Origin: Brevibacillus choshinensis
Lineage (GTDB): Bacteria > Bacillota > Bacilli > Brevibacillales > Brevibacillaceae
Direction: 5' to 3'
Assembly: GCF_016811915.1 (NCBI RefSeq)
Contig: NZ_CP069127.1
Location: forward strand, 2,641,001-2,705,000
Length of the DNA: 64,000 nt
Part shown: positions 33,778 through 42,462 of the stretch, piece after piece
How the letters are laid out: every line of letters begins with the position of its first letter
How positions within the stretch are numbered: position 1 is the first letter of the stretch
Translations under genes and position numbers: made by a program
The notes under the pieces: model-generated
What the model was told of the DNA's origin: nothing
The model's database searches: none
What the model saw: the letters and a program-made list of their open reading frames with translations, nothing else

Positions 33778-34821
33778 ATGAAGAAGTTCTTCACATCGTG
33801 TCTGTCTTTGATGCTCGCGGTTACCGTCATGGTCGGTTGCAGCACGCAGGCACCAAAATCGGCTGACAACGCAGGCAGTGCCGACGGCGGTAAAAAGAGA
33901 TTTGCCATCATCTTTAAAAACACGGGGAACCCTTATGGGGAGAAACAAATGGAAGGCTTCAAGAACGCCATCGAGGAGCTGGGCGGGGAGGCCATCCTGA
34001 AAGCGCCTGACCAGCCGACAGCAGAGGCACAAATTCAAATGATCGAAGAACTCATCTCTCAAAAAGTGGATGCCATCGCGATAGTCGGAAATGATCCGGA
34101 TGCACTGCAGCCGGCACTGAAGAAAGCCATGGATGCGGGCATCAAGGTGTTGTCGCTGGATTCAGCGGTTAACGCGCAAAGCCGGATGGTGCATGTCAAC
34201 CAGGCAGACCCTGAACGAATCGGCCGCGTGCAAATCCAAGCTGTCAGCGAAATGATCGGCGGCAAGGGGGAAATCGCGGTACTGAGTGCCACTTCGCAAG
34301 CTACCAACCAGAACACGTGGATCGAATGGATGAAAAAAGAGCTGGAAGATCCAAAGTACAAAGACATCAAGCTGGTGAAGGTCGCTTACGGGGATGACTT
34401 GCGCGACAAGAGCGTATCGGAGACAGAAGCACTTTTAAAATCCTATCCCGATCTGAAAGGAATCATTGCTCCAACAACCGTGGGGATTGCGGCAGCAGGA
34501 AAGGTCCTGACCGATAAAGGGCTGAAAGGGAAAGTCCAGCTGACTGGTCTGGGTCTGCCAAGCGAAATGGCGGAATACATCGAGAGCGGTGTGTGCCCGT
34601 GGATGTACTTGTGGAATCCGGTAGACGTAGGCTATCTGTCTGGCTATGCTGCTGATGCACTCGTAAAAGGGACCATTAGCGGCAAGGCTGGCGAGAAGTT
34701 CAAAGCGGGACGTTTGGGCGACAAAGAAATCATCCAGGATGGCGACGGCACGCAGATCATGCTGGGTGACCCGTTCAAATTTGATTCAGGCAATATCGGG
34801 GAATGGAAAAAAGTATACTAA
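33778..34821 (+). CDS. Rhamnose-type sugar ABC importer, solute-binding lipoprotein (orphan)
   Basis: The 347-aa protein is a pentose/rhamnose-class periplasmic-binding-protein-like lipoprotein (Peripla_BP_4). The signal peptide ends in MVGC with lipidated Cys21. KSYPDLKGIIAPTTVGIAAAG and the repeated use of SQKVDAIAIVGNDPDALQPALKKAMDAGIKVLSLDS match RhaS-like proteins. GGGGAGGAG precedes the ATG. No ATPase or permease gene accompanies it, and a terminator follows immediately. Its transporter must be elsewhere, or the protein may work as a sensor. The cre site predicts catabolite repression. Confidence 0.87.
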   Translation: MKKFFTSCLSLMLAVTVMVGCSTQAPKSADNAGSADGGKKRFAIIFKNTGNPYGEKQMEGFKNAIEELGGEAILKAPDQPTAEAQIQMIEELISQKVDAIAIVGNDPDALQPALKKAMDAGIKVLSLDSAVNAQSRMVHVNQADPERIGRVQIQAVSEMIGGKGEIAVLSATSQATNQNTWIEWMKKELEDPKYKDIKLVKVAYGDDLRDKSVSETEALLKSYPDLKGIIAPTTVGIAAAGKVLTDKGLKGKVQLTGLGLPSEMAEYIESGVCPWMYLWNPVDVGYLSGYAADALVKGTISGKAGEKFKAGRLGDKEIIQDGDGTQIMLGDPFKFDSGNIGEWKKVY

Positions 34822-34834
34822 AGCGAGAAAGTGG

Positions 34835-34886
34835 AAGCGTGGAGGATCGGACATAAAGCTCAATGTCCCGTCTGCCACGCTTTTTC
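34835..34886 (+). terminator. Two-tier hairpin terminator after the sugar-binding gene
   Basis: Outer arms AAGCGTGG (34835-34842) and CCACGCTT (34875-34882); inner arms GGACAT (34849-34854) and ATGTCC (34863-34868); then TTTTTC. Confidence 0.85.
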
Positions 34887-34909
34887 TATGGTCTATTTGA
34901 TGAAAGAGA

Positions 34910-34938
34910 TTGAAATTCCAAAATATTACACGTAGAAT
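34910..34938 (+). promoter_or_regulatory. Promoter of the RibD/DHFR-like gene
   Basis: -35 TTGAAA (34910-34915) and -10 TAGAAT (34933-34938), 17 nt apart, 29 nt before the start codon. Confidence 0.65.
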
Positions 34939-34967
34939 GAGGTGTCGGAACAAAGGAGGCGTATGAT

Positions 34968-35518
34968 ATGGCGACATTGGTATATCACGTTGCGGTTTCG
35001 CTTGACCACTTCATTGCCGATCCAGGGATGGTGGATGGAAAATTGGACAAAACTCTCTTCTTGTTTGATGGAGATCACGTTCCTGACTTTTTATCAGACA
35101 TCCAGCAATACACGGCGGTATTGATGGGCAGAAGAACGTATGAGTTTGGATTTCAATTCGGTGCAAAACCGGGTGAGCCCGGCTATAAAGGCATCAAGCA
35201 TTACATCTTTTCGCGTTCCCTGCAGTTTGAATCCAATGACGAGGTCGAGCTGGTACGCGGGATTCAACAGCCTTTATCCGAGACCTGAAAGAAAAGGAAG
35301 ATGGAAAGCTGTGGCTGTGCGGCGGCGGTGAACTCGCCGGTGCTTTGCTGGAAGAACAGCTGATCGATCAATTGGTGCTGAAGGTGAACCCGATTTACGT
35401 GGGTGAGGGTGTACCGATGTTCGGCAGCGTAAAACCACGCATGACGCTCGAGCTCTCGGATTTGAAGCGCTATGATAGCGGCGTGCTGAAAACAACCTAC
35501 GACATCCGCTATCCTTAG
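34968..35518 (+). pseudogene. Dihydrofolate reductase/RibD C-terminal-like protein, frameshifted
   Basis: The first frame (MATLVYHVAVSLDHFIADPG..., VLMGRRTYEFGF) runs to a TGA at 35286-35288. The remainder of the domain continues in another frame: STAFIRDLKEKEDGKLWLCGGGELAGALL... to the TAG at 35516-35518. Adding one G to the GGG at 35259-35261 would join them into a normal protein of about 183 aa. GGAGG precedes the ATG and a good promoter lies upstream. The family is an uncharacterised reductase group (YyaP/YwjB-like). The lesion is either a recent mutation or a sequencing error. Confidence 0.82.
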
Positions 35519-35535
35519 ATGATCACAAATAAAAG

Positions 35536-35560
35536 AAGGGACCCAGCTGCCGGGTCCCTT
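35536..35560. terminator. Bidirectional terminator between the DHFR-like and MFS genes
   Basis: Arms GGGACCC (35538-35544) and GGGTCCC (35552-35558) plus flanking AA/TT pairs, with A-rich and T-rich flanks. It serves both convergent genes. Confidence 0.88.
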
Positions 35561-35574
35561 TCTATTGTTTTCGA

Positions 35575-36807
35575 CTATTTCGTAGCAAGCTGTGCTTCCG
35601 ACGTTTTTTGTTGTTTCACACCTTGGACCGCTTCATCCGGCTTCCGGTATCGGATCAAGATAGCGGTAGCCAAAAGGGCGATACCATTGATGATGAAAAC
35701 GATGCGGATGGGGATCAGGCCGCCCATGACACCGCCGATTACCGGACCCAGCATGGTGGCAATCTGTGTCGATGACTGATTCAGACTGAATGCCCTGCCG
35801 CGAAACTCGGGATCGGTCACTTTGACAATCATCGCGTTGATGGATGGGTAGACAGCCGCGAAAAACAGGCCGTACACAAAGCGAAGAATGCCAAAGCCAT
35901 ACAAGCTCGTAAAAAAGAATTGCAGCAAGTTTCCGATAGCGCCACCGATCAGCCCGATGAACAGGATCTTGGAGTAGCCAACTCTGGTACCGAGCTTGCC
36001 CCAGCGCGGAGCCGCGATGACGGTAGCGATTCCTACTGCGGCAAAAATAATTCCGGCACTGAGCGAAGCATCCTTTTGGGAAGCGCCCAGCTGCAAGACG
36101 TAGACAGTCAACAGCGGTTCGAGCAGCATCACGGACATCGTCACAATCAAGCTCAATCCCAGGATCGACATGAGCGGCTTGTTAGCGATAGCGGAACGCA
36201 AATCATCGCGCACATGGGAGCGTACACCGGAACGGTTGATATTCGTTTCCTTGACCATGAAAGTGGCGATGAGTGCCGCTACCAGGACAACGACGCCCGA
36301 AAATAAAAAGGCTTCCCTGTTTCCCCACATATGGCTGACAACTCCGCCGACGAGGGGACCGATAATGCCTCCAGTGGCACCTGCCGTCGCCATGACGCCA
36401 AGCGCGTATCCAACATGTTTTTCAGGCGTATTCGTAGCAACCAGCGCGATAGAAGCAGGAACAAACCCTGCCAGGAGGCCTTGAAAAATGCGCAGGACGA
36501 GAAACGAATACGGGTCGGTAATAAAGTAAGTGACAAAATACAGCACCGCAAGACTGAAACCGGATCGGATCAGCATCGGCTTACGGCCATATTTGTCTGC
36601 GAGTGATCCCCAATAAGGAGAGATCAACGCACTGGCCAAAAAAGTAATCCCGAATGAGATACCAGACCAAGCTTCCAGATTCTCAGTGACTCCGAGAGAA
36701 GTGTGAAGGAAGATGGGCAAAAACGGTATCGCGATGGAATAGGCTGTGCTGCAAAAGAACACACCGACCCACAGTACAATTAAGTTACGTCTCCAGGAAA
36801 AATCCAT
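35575..36807 (-). CDS. Major facilitator superfamily multidrug-type transporter
   Basis: The start chosen is ATG 36807 (MDFSWRRNLIVLWVGVFF), giving 410 aa with 12 predicted transmembrane helices. The 54 extra codons open upstream are not protein-like. Motif A of drug/H+ antiporters is present as SPYWGSLADKYGRKPML between helices 2 and 3, with a related copy APRWGKLGTRVGYSKIL in the second half. The family includes MdtG/YfnC-type exporters; the substrate is unknown. The ribosome site is weak (AAAGG about 14 nt upstream). Confidence 0.85.
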   Translation of the reverse strand: MDFSWRRNLIVLWVGVFFCSTAYSIAIPFLPIFLHTSLGVTENLEAWSGISFGITFLASALISPYWGSLADKYGRKPMLIRSGFSLAVLYFVTYFITDPYSFLVLRIFQGLLAGFVPASIALVATNTPEKHVGYALGVMATAGATGGIIGPLVGGVVSHMWGNREAFLFSGVVVLVAALIATFMVKETNINRSGVRSHVRDDLRSAIANKPLMSILGLSLIVTMSVMLLEPLLTVYVLQLGASQKDASLSAGIIFAAVGIATVIAAPRWGKLGTRVGYSKILFIGLIGGAIGNLLQFFFTSLYGFGILRFVYGLFFAAVYPSINAMIVKVTDPEFRGRAFSLNQSSTQIATMLGPVIGGVMGGLIPIRIVFIINGIALLATAILIRYRKPDEAVQGVKQQKTSEAQLATK

Positions 36808-37161
36808 CTTTCTGTCACAACCTTTGCAGTCAAGAAGCAGGATACTCGCATTGATTATTCTAGCACTGCTAACCCCCCTGACTAATAAAGAAATGCGATC
36901 ATTCTTATGCCAAACAGAAATAAGCAGAAACTGGTTGTATAACTTGACGTACCATTTTGCCATTCCCAAAGTCTTTTTGACGGCCTATGCAAGCTGCAAG
37001 AATGCCGATTAAAGAACTAGTCCGAAAGCACTGCGTCTTTCCTCTCAAAATAAGCCTTGTTCATTGAGCAAGCACGAAAAGCAAGGTAAGATAGAAAATA
37101 GACATAACTTTCAGACAACTGCAGGCGATCCTCCACATATCCGAAAAAAGGTGGGTACCAC
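36808..37161. other. Divergent intergenic region, MFS gene and P1 peptidase gene
   Basis: No gene. A modest rightward promoter is visible: TTGAGC (37064-37069) and TAAGAT (37087-37092), 17 nt apart. No clear promoter was found for the MFS gene, and no riboswitch was recognised. Confidence 0.45.
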
Positions 37162-38352
37162 ATGGCGAATGATTGGGATGAATCGGCTTTTGTACGAGGG
37201 GAAAGAAAGGTGAAGCAAGCCGGGGAGATTGTTTCTAGACGGAAGTTTTTGCAGAAGACTGCCATGCTAGGCTTGGCCGCGGCTGTTCCAGGCTCTTTGC
37301 TCACCATGTCTGCGATGGCGGAGGAAAAAGCTCAGGGTAAAACCGGGCTGGAAGCAGGTCTGGCTGCCGGAGCCGCTGTCAAACTGGCGAACGGCAGCAT
37401 CGTGGATGTGCCAGGAGTGAAGGTAGGACAAGTATCGGATGAAACGGCTTTGACTGGATGCACCGTCATCGTTTTGGAAAAAGGGTCTGCATGCGGCGTA
37501 GACGTACGAGGCTCTGCTCCAGGAACGCGGGAGACAGACTTGCTCAATCCGATCAACTCGGTACAGGAAGTCAATGCCGTTGTTTTGACGGGGGGAAGCG
37601 CGTTTGGACTGGATGCTGCGAGCGGAGTCATGCGATTTTTGGAGGAACAGGGACAAGGGTACAACGTCGGTGTAGGAGTGGTACCCATCGTACCGGCAGC
37701 CGTCATCTTCGACCTGTCCATCGGCAGCTCCAAAATTCGCCCTGATCAACAAATGGGTTATGAAGCGGCACGAATCGCAAGCAAGGATCCGGTTCAGCAG
37801 GGAAATGTAGGGGCTGGAACCGGAGCTACTGTCGGGAAGCTCGCGGGGATGAAGCGGGCCATGAAAGGCGGCCTGGGATCTGCTTCACGAAGGCTTCCGA
37901 ACGGTCTGGTCGTAGGGGCCATTGTAGCGGTAAATGCGGTCGGCGAGGTACGATCACCGCATACGGGAGAGATCCTGGCAGGTGCTCGTGATGACAGTGG
38001 GAAAATCCGCGATGCCATGTCCTGGATGATCGACGCCAGTACACCGCCTGCACCAACGGGAACCAACACCACGATCGCTGTGGTAGCGAGCAATGCCAAC
38101 CTGAACAAGGTACAAGCGAACAAGATCGCGCAAATGGCTCACAACGGATTGGCGAAAACCATCCATCCCGTCCATACGATGAGCGATGGCGATACGGTTT
38201 TTGCGCTGGCCACAGGCGGAGTGGATGCATCCGTCAATCTCGTAGGAGCTCTTTGTGTGGAAGTATTGGCAGAGGCAGTAGCCAATGCCATCTTGTCCGC
38301 GAAAGGGGCAGGAGGCGTGCCGTCCTATCAGGATCTGCAGGCAAAACCATAA
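37162..38352 (+). CDS. P1-family (DmpA/BapA-type) aminopeptidase with Tat signal
   Basis: The 396-aa protein is an N-terminal-nucleophile peptidase that matures by self-cleavage and releases N-terminal residues, in some members D-amino acids or beta-amino acids. A twin-arginine signal (SRRKFLQKTAMLGLAAAVPG) occupies residues 25-44, so it is exported folded. Conserved blocks are PGVKVGQVSDE, DVRGSAPGTRETDLL, VVLTGGSAFGLDAASGVM and the cleavage region PTGTNTTIAVVAS. The likely nucleophile is T303 after N302. AAGGTGGG precedes the ATG. It begins a block of peptide-degrading genes but forms its own unit, with a terminator after it. Confidence 0.9.
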   Translation: MANDWDESAFVRGERKVKQAGEIVSRRKFLQKTAMLGLAAAVPGSLLTMSAMAEEKAQGKTGLEAGLAAGAAVKLANGSIVDVPGVKVGQVSDETALTGCTVIVLEKGSACGVDVRGSAPGTRETDLLNPINSVQEVNAVVLTGGSAFGLDAASGVMRFLEEQGQGYNVGVGVVPIVPAAVIFDLSIGSSKIRPDQQMGYEAARIASKDPVQQGNVGAGTGATVGKLAGMKRAMKGGLGSASRRLPNGLVVGAIVAVNAVGEVRSPHTGEILAGARDDSGKIRDAMSWMIDASTPPAPTGTNTTIAVVASNANLNKVQANKIAQMAHNGLAKTIHPVHTMSDGDTVFALATGGVDASVNLVGALCVEVLAEAVANAILSAKGAGGVPSYQDLQAKP

Positions 38353-38369
38353 AGGAACAAAAAGAAAAC

Positions 38370-38408
38370 AACAACCCTTAGGATTCTCTCCTAAGGGTTG
38401 TTCTTCTT
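38370..38408. terminator. Bidirectional terminator after the P1 peptidase and M20 genes
   Basis: Perfect 13-bp arms AACAACCCTTAGG (38370-38382) and its complement (38390-38402) with a 7-nt loop, flanked by A-rich and T-rich tracts. Confidence 0.93.
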
Positions 38409-38415
38409 GCTTCAG

Positions 38416-39540
38416 CTACAGCCGTGTCATCAGGGAGGCGAGCATTGCGGCTCTCATGGGAAGCTGGTCGATCAAGATGTGCTCGTATTCAGCATGCGGC
38501 CCATCTCCCATGGCGCCTAGACCATCCAGCGTGGGGATTCCGAGGGCTGCCGTAAAATTGCCATCGCTGCCGCCGCCGACATGCGCTTCGGTTAGCGATA
38601 TACCCACTTCTTTTGCGCACGCGGTCGCAAGGTGGTAAAGCTTCTCCGTCTGGGCCGTACGCTCCATCGGTGGGCGGTTCACATCGCCGTCGATCTGCAG
38701 AGTCGTTCCTTCGAGGTGTGGCGTCGATTGGAGGATGAGAGAGCGAATTCGATCGGCCTCGGAAAGACGGTTGATTCGTACATCGATATCAAGCTGAGCA
38801 CTTTCGGCCACCACATTGCTCCGATTCCCGCCGCTCGCAACACCAACGTTGATAGTCGTCCCCTGTCTGTAATCGGTCAAGCCCTGCAGAAACAGGATTT
38901 GATGGGCCATTTCCTCTACGGCGCTGATGCCTTCCTCGTGATGGTTGCCGGCGTGGGAGGCTTTTCCCCTGATGCGCATGGTGAAGTGACCGACCCCTTT
39001 GCGAGAGGTCTTCAAGGCACCGGTATTTGCCTCGGGAGGCTCGACGACCAGAACGACATCGCTCTTTTTGGCTTCCAGCTCGATGTATTCACGGGAGCTG
39101 GCACTGCCCGTCTCCTCGTCACTCGTACAAAGGAAAACGACTTTTTTCTTCAGGGAAACACCGAGATCCTTGCAAGCCTTCAAAGCCCAAATCGCTTGGA
39201 CGATCCCGCCCTTCATGTCCTGGATGCCGGGGCCGAATGCTTTGTTGCCTTCGATGCGGTAGGAGAGCCTGCCGATGTCCCAGACCGTGTCGATATGTCC
39301 CAAAATGAGAATTTGCCCGCTGCCCTCGCCATATGTGAAGCGCAGGTGGTTGCCGGTCACCTCCATGGGAATGATTTCAGCGGTGAGTCCCAAATGCTCC
39401 GCAAACAGCGACTGAAACACTTCCCCGCAGCGATCTACGGCTTGCTTGTCGTGGGTAGGGGACTCGGCCTTGACGACACGTTCTACATCCCCCAAAATAT
39501 TTTCCTGATTTTCTTGCAAGTAATGTAGGAACTCGGTCAT
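38416..39540 (-). CDS. M20 metallopeptidase, carboxypeptidase G2-like
   Basis: The 374-aa cytoplasmic di-zinc hydrolase is of the ArgE/CPG2 type. Metal ligands are visible in GHIDTV (His with base Asp), the bridging Asp in GIQDMKGG, the general-base Glu pair in SDEETGS, and the C-terminal His in GPHAEYEH. It removes a terminal amino acid, often glutamate, from amide-linked substrates. It is the second gene of a minus-strand pair, 34 nt after the AbgA-like gene. Exact specificity is not predictable. Confidence 0.88.
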   Translation of the reverse strand: MTEFLHYLQENQENILGDVERVVKAESPTHDKQAVDRCGEVFQSLFAEHLGLTAEIIPMEVTGNHLRFTYGEGSGQILILGHIDTVWDIGRLSYRIEGNKAFGPGIQDMKGGIVQAIWALKACKDLGVSLKKKVVFLCTSDEETGSASSREYIELEAKKSDVVLVVEPPEANTGALKTSRKGVGHFTMRIRGKASHAGNHHEEGISAVEEMAHQILFLQGLTDYRQGTTINVGVASGGNRSNVVAESAQLDIDVRINRLSEADRIRSLILQSTPHLEGTTLQIDGDVNRPPMERTAQTEKLYHLATACAKEVGISLTEAHVGGGSDGNFTAALGIPTLDGLGAMGDGPHAEYEHILIDQLPMRAAMLASLMTRL

Positions 39541-39574
39541 GATCGTATTCCTCCTGTCAGGTATGGATCGTCCC

Positions 39575-40897
39575 TTACGCTGTGGTCACAGGCAAGGACA
39601 GTTCGCGGGCATTGATCGCGCACAACGCGAGCGTTTTTACTGCAATCTTCATGACCTCTTCATCGATGTCGAACCTTTCGTTGTGATGGCCGGCAGCCAG
39701 CGTAGTGCCGAATAGGAGATAGGAAGCGAGACCACCGTTTTCTTTCACCCGCTCCATCAGGTATGTGGCATCTTCTGAGCCGCCGGCTGACGTCATATCC
39801 ACCACGGACTCTACCCCCTGCACGTTGCTTGCCTGTGAGCGAATGTAGGGAAGAAGCTCCGGACTCGGATCGCTGCTGCCAGCCTTGCCAACGATCTCAA
39901 TCTTGGATTCAACCCCGTACATCTTCGCGGAACCATGGATGACGTCGAGAGCTCGAGCCAGGATGTACTCATTCACTTCACTCGTGTCGCCTCTCGTCTC
40001 CAGCTTGAGCGTGGCGTGGTTCGGGATGATATTTCGCCCGCTTCCGGCTTCCAGCACACCGACGTTGATCCGTGAATTGCCGCCGCTATGACGGGAGATG
40101 GCGTGCAGATTCATGACGGCAGAAGCAGCCGCGAGCAAAGCGTTCCTGCCTTCCTCGGGATTGCCGCCGGCGTGAGAAGCGACACCGGTATAGACGACGT
40201 CCATTTTCGTCGTCGCGAGATAGCCTTGTGCTCCGCAAACGACTTCCCCCAGAGGGACGCCGGTGCCGATATGGGTGGCGAATAAAGCATCCACATCGTC
40301 CACAACTCCTGCCTCCACCATCGCTTTAGCGCCGCGCACGCCTTCCTCGGCAGGCTGGAAGATCAGCTTTACACGACCATGGAGCTCCTCTTTTCTCTGA
40401 CTCAGGACGTAAGCCAGCCCGAGTCCGATCGACGTATGAGCATCGTGGCCGCAGGCGTGCATCATTTTATCGTTGACTGATACAAAATCACCTGCTACTG
40501 GCGGATGATCCGCGTCTCCTGATTCCTGGAGATCGAGGGCATCCATATCGACGCGAAAGGCAACGGTGGGACCCGGTTTGCCGGAATCAAGAATGCCAAC
40601 AACCCCAGTAAAGCCTCCTGAAAAAGCAGGGAGCCATTCCTCGTCAGCCCCCTGGGACAGCGCCCTCTGTTCCTGAGCCTTGAGAAAGGCGAGAGGAGGG
40701 ACACCCATGCGTGCTTCCTCTTTAATCACTTCTCGCCCGGCTTTTACTTCAAAGCCCCACGAACTCAGTTTGCTCGCCACAATGCTGGCAGTGCGGAATT
40801 CTACCCAGCCTGATTCGGCATACTTGTGAAAATCACGGCGCCATTCCTGCAGAGAGGGATACAGTTCTTCCACAAGGCCATTTAGACGATCTTCCAT
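39575..40897 (-). CDS. M20D amidohydrolase, AbgA-like (p-aminobenzoyl-glutamate hydrolase type)
   Basis: The 440-aa protein matches the length of E. coli AbgA (436 aa). It has FRVDMDALDL, MHACGHDAHTSIGLGLAYVL with Cys/His metal ligands, FQPAEEGVRGAKAMVEAG with the catalytic Glu pair, and GVASHAGGNPEEGRNALLAAA. No AbgB partner is present, so it may act alone on N-acyl-amino acids or folate breakdown products. AAAGGGGAAAT lies just before the ATG. It heads a two-gene operon divergent from the dipeptidase/Dpp operon. Confidence 0.87.
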   Translation of the reverse strand: MEDRLNGLVEELYPSLQEWRRDFHKYAESGWVEFRTASIVASKLSSWGFEVKAGREVIKEEARMGVPPLAFLKAQEQRALSQGADEEWLPAFSGGFTGVVGILDSGKPGPTVAFRVDMDALDLQESGDADHPPVAGDFVSVNDKMMHACGHDAHTSIGLGLAYVLSQRKEELHGRVKLIFQPAEEGVRGAKAMVEAGVVDDVDALFATHIGTGVPLGEVVCGAQGYLATTKMDVVYTGVASHAGGNPEEGRNALLAAASAVMNLHAISRHSGGNSRINVGVLEAGSGRNIIPNHATLKLETRGDTSEVNEYILARALDVIHGSAKMYGVESKIEIVGKAGSSDPSPELLPYIRSQASNVQGVESVVDMTSAGGSEDATYLMERVKENGGLASYLLFGTTLAAGHHNERFDIDEEVMKIAVKTLALCAINARELSLPVTTA

Positions 40898-40995
40898 AGC
40901 GATTTCCCCTTTGAATTTAGGAATGATTTAAGAAATTTTCCCTTAATGAAAAAACGTTTCTTCGTAAATCAAATAAACCCTGCAAAAGAGCAGGA

Positions 40996-41021
40996 AATAT
41001 TCTTTTAAAATTTAGAATATT
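40996..41021. promoter_or_regulatory. 26-bp dyad between the divergent peptidase operons
   Basis: AATATTCT (40996-41003) and AGAATATT (41014-41021) are perfect 8-bp arms around a 10-nt AT-only spacer, ending just before the rightward -35. It is placed to control both directions. The AT-rich sequence is loosely reminiscent of CodY sites, but the regulator is unknown. Confidence 0.5.
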
Positions 41022-41026
41022 TGAAG

Positions 41027-41055
41027 TTGACACTATTTTTCTAATATTTTATAGT
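41027..41055 (+). promoter_or_regulatory. Promoter of the dipeptidase-dpp operon
   Basis: -35 TTGACA (41027-41032) and -10 TATAGT (41050-41055), exactly 17 nt apart, 54 nt before the GTG start. Confidence 0.8.
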
Positions 41056-41108
41056 TTTTCTAATAAGAGAACAATAAGCGAATATTTCTGTTAAGGGAGC
41101 TGACTTCT

Positions 41109-42458
41109 GTGCAGGACGTGTATGCATTCATTGAACAAAACAGGGAGATGTACATTCGCTGGCTTCAACAGATTTGCCAACAGCCGAGTGTCGCGGCCCA
41201 AAATCGGGGCATGAAAGAAACGGCGGCGATGGTGGAGCAGTTTATCCATCAAATCGGCGGGGATTCAAAGCTGCTGGAAACGTCGGGGTATCCGATCGTG
41301 TACGGCGAGTTTGCAGGTGAGAGCGAAAAGGTCTTGTCCTTTTACAATCACTATGACGTGCAGCCGGAAGATCCTCTGGATTTATGGGAGTCTCCTCCTT
41401 TTGGCGCTGAAATTCGCGATGGCCGCATGTACGCTCGAGGTGTGGCTGACAACAAAGGAAACCTCATGGCAAGGCTCGCTGCAGTCCATGCCTATACGCA
41501 GGTACGGGGAAAGCTGCCGACTCGCGTCAAGTTCATCGTAGAAGGAGAAGAAGAGATCGGAAGCGTGCACCTGGAAGAATTCGTGGAAAAGTATCGCGAT
41601 CAGATCCAGGCGGACGGCTGCATCTGGGAGTTTGGGTATAAGAATGCAGATGGACGTCCGCAGGTCAGCCTAGGGGTCAAAGGAATGTGCTACGTCGAGC
41701 TGGTTTGTCGGGGCGCGAATACAGACCTGCATTCGGCCAATGCGGCGATCATTGAAAACCCCGCCTGGAGATTGCTTTGGGCACTGAATACATTGAAGAC
41801 ACCGGATGAAAAGATTCAAATCAAAGGATTTTACGACAAGGTAGCGACGTTAAATGAACACGACGCCTCGATGCTTGAGCAGATGATTTACAACGAGGAA
41901 AGCACATTGGAAAAACTGGGTCTGAAGTAGTTTTTGCTCGATTTGTCGGGGGTCCCTTTAAAAGAAAAGCTAATCTTCCAACCCACGTGTACGGTATGCG
42001 GACTGGTATCCGGCTATACCGGCACCGGTTCGAAAACGGTGTTGCCGGCTGAAGCGAGGGTCAAACTGGACTTCCGGCTGGTGCCAGACCAAGATCCTCA
42101 TGAAATCTTCAACCTTCTGCGCGCGCACCTGGATGAGCACGGGTTCTCCGATATCGTGATGGAAGGATACACGTTGGAGCATCCAGCGCGCACACCTCTG
42201 AACAATCCATTGACGCGAGCTGTGGTGAACACGGTAAAAGACGTCTATGGAATGGAGCCGACGATCATGCCGATGTCACCTGGCACAGGGCCCATGTACA
42301 TCCTCTGCCAAAATCTCGGAATCCCGGCGGTATCGGTAGGCGTAGGCAATTTTGCTTCCAATAATCACGCTCCTAACGAAAATGTCATCATCGAGGACTA
42401 CATCCAGGGGATCAAGCACATGGCGGCCATATTCGAAGAGTTTGCGAAGGAGGCATAA
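41109..42458 (+). pseudogene. M20 dipeptidase interrupted by an in-frame TAG
   Basis: A continuous frame of 450 codons from GTG 41109 (GGGAG upstream) is broken only by TAG at 41928-41930, codon 274. Sequence on both sides is well conserved for ArgE/DapE-type dipeptidases. Before the stop: FYNHYDVQPEDP, GVADNKGN and EGEEEIGS. After it: LDLSGVPLKEKLIFQPTCTVCG, SKTVLPAEARVKLDFRLVPDQDP and NNHAPNEN with the last His ligand. Relatives have a sense codon where the TAG lies (CAG or AAG would be one base away). As read, the product would lack the dimerisation/second half and the last metal ligand and be inactive, unless the stop is suppressed or miscalled. Confidence 0.85.
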
Positions 42459-42462
42459 ACGG

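Noticed and set aside
36808-37161. T-box or other riboswitch in the long intergenic region
   Set aside because: No conserved T-box sequence, specifier stem or terminator/antiterminator pair was visible.
41928-41930. TAG decoded as pyrrolysine
   Set aside because: No pyl genes or downstream element were seen, and the dipeptidase family has no known Pyl. A nonsense mutation is simpler.
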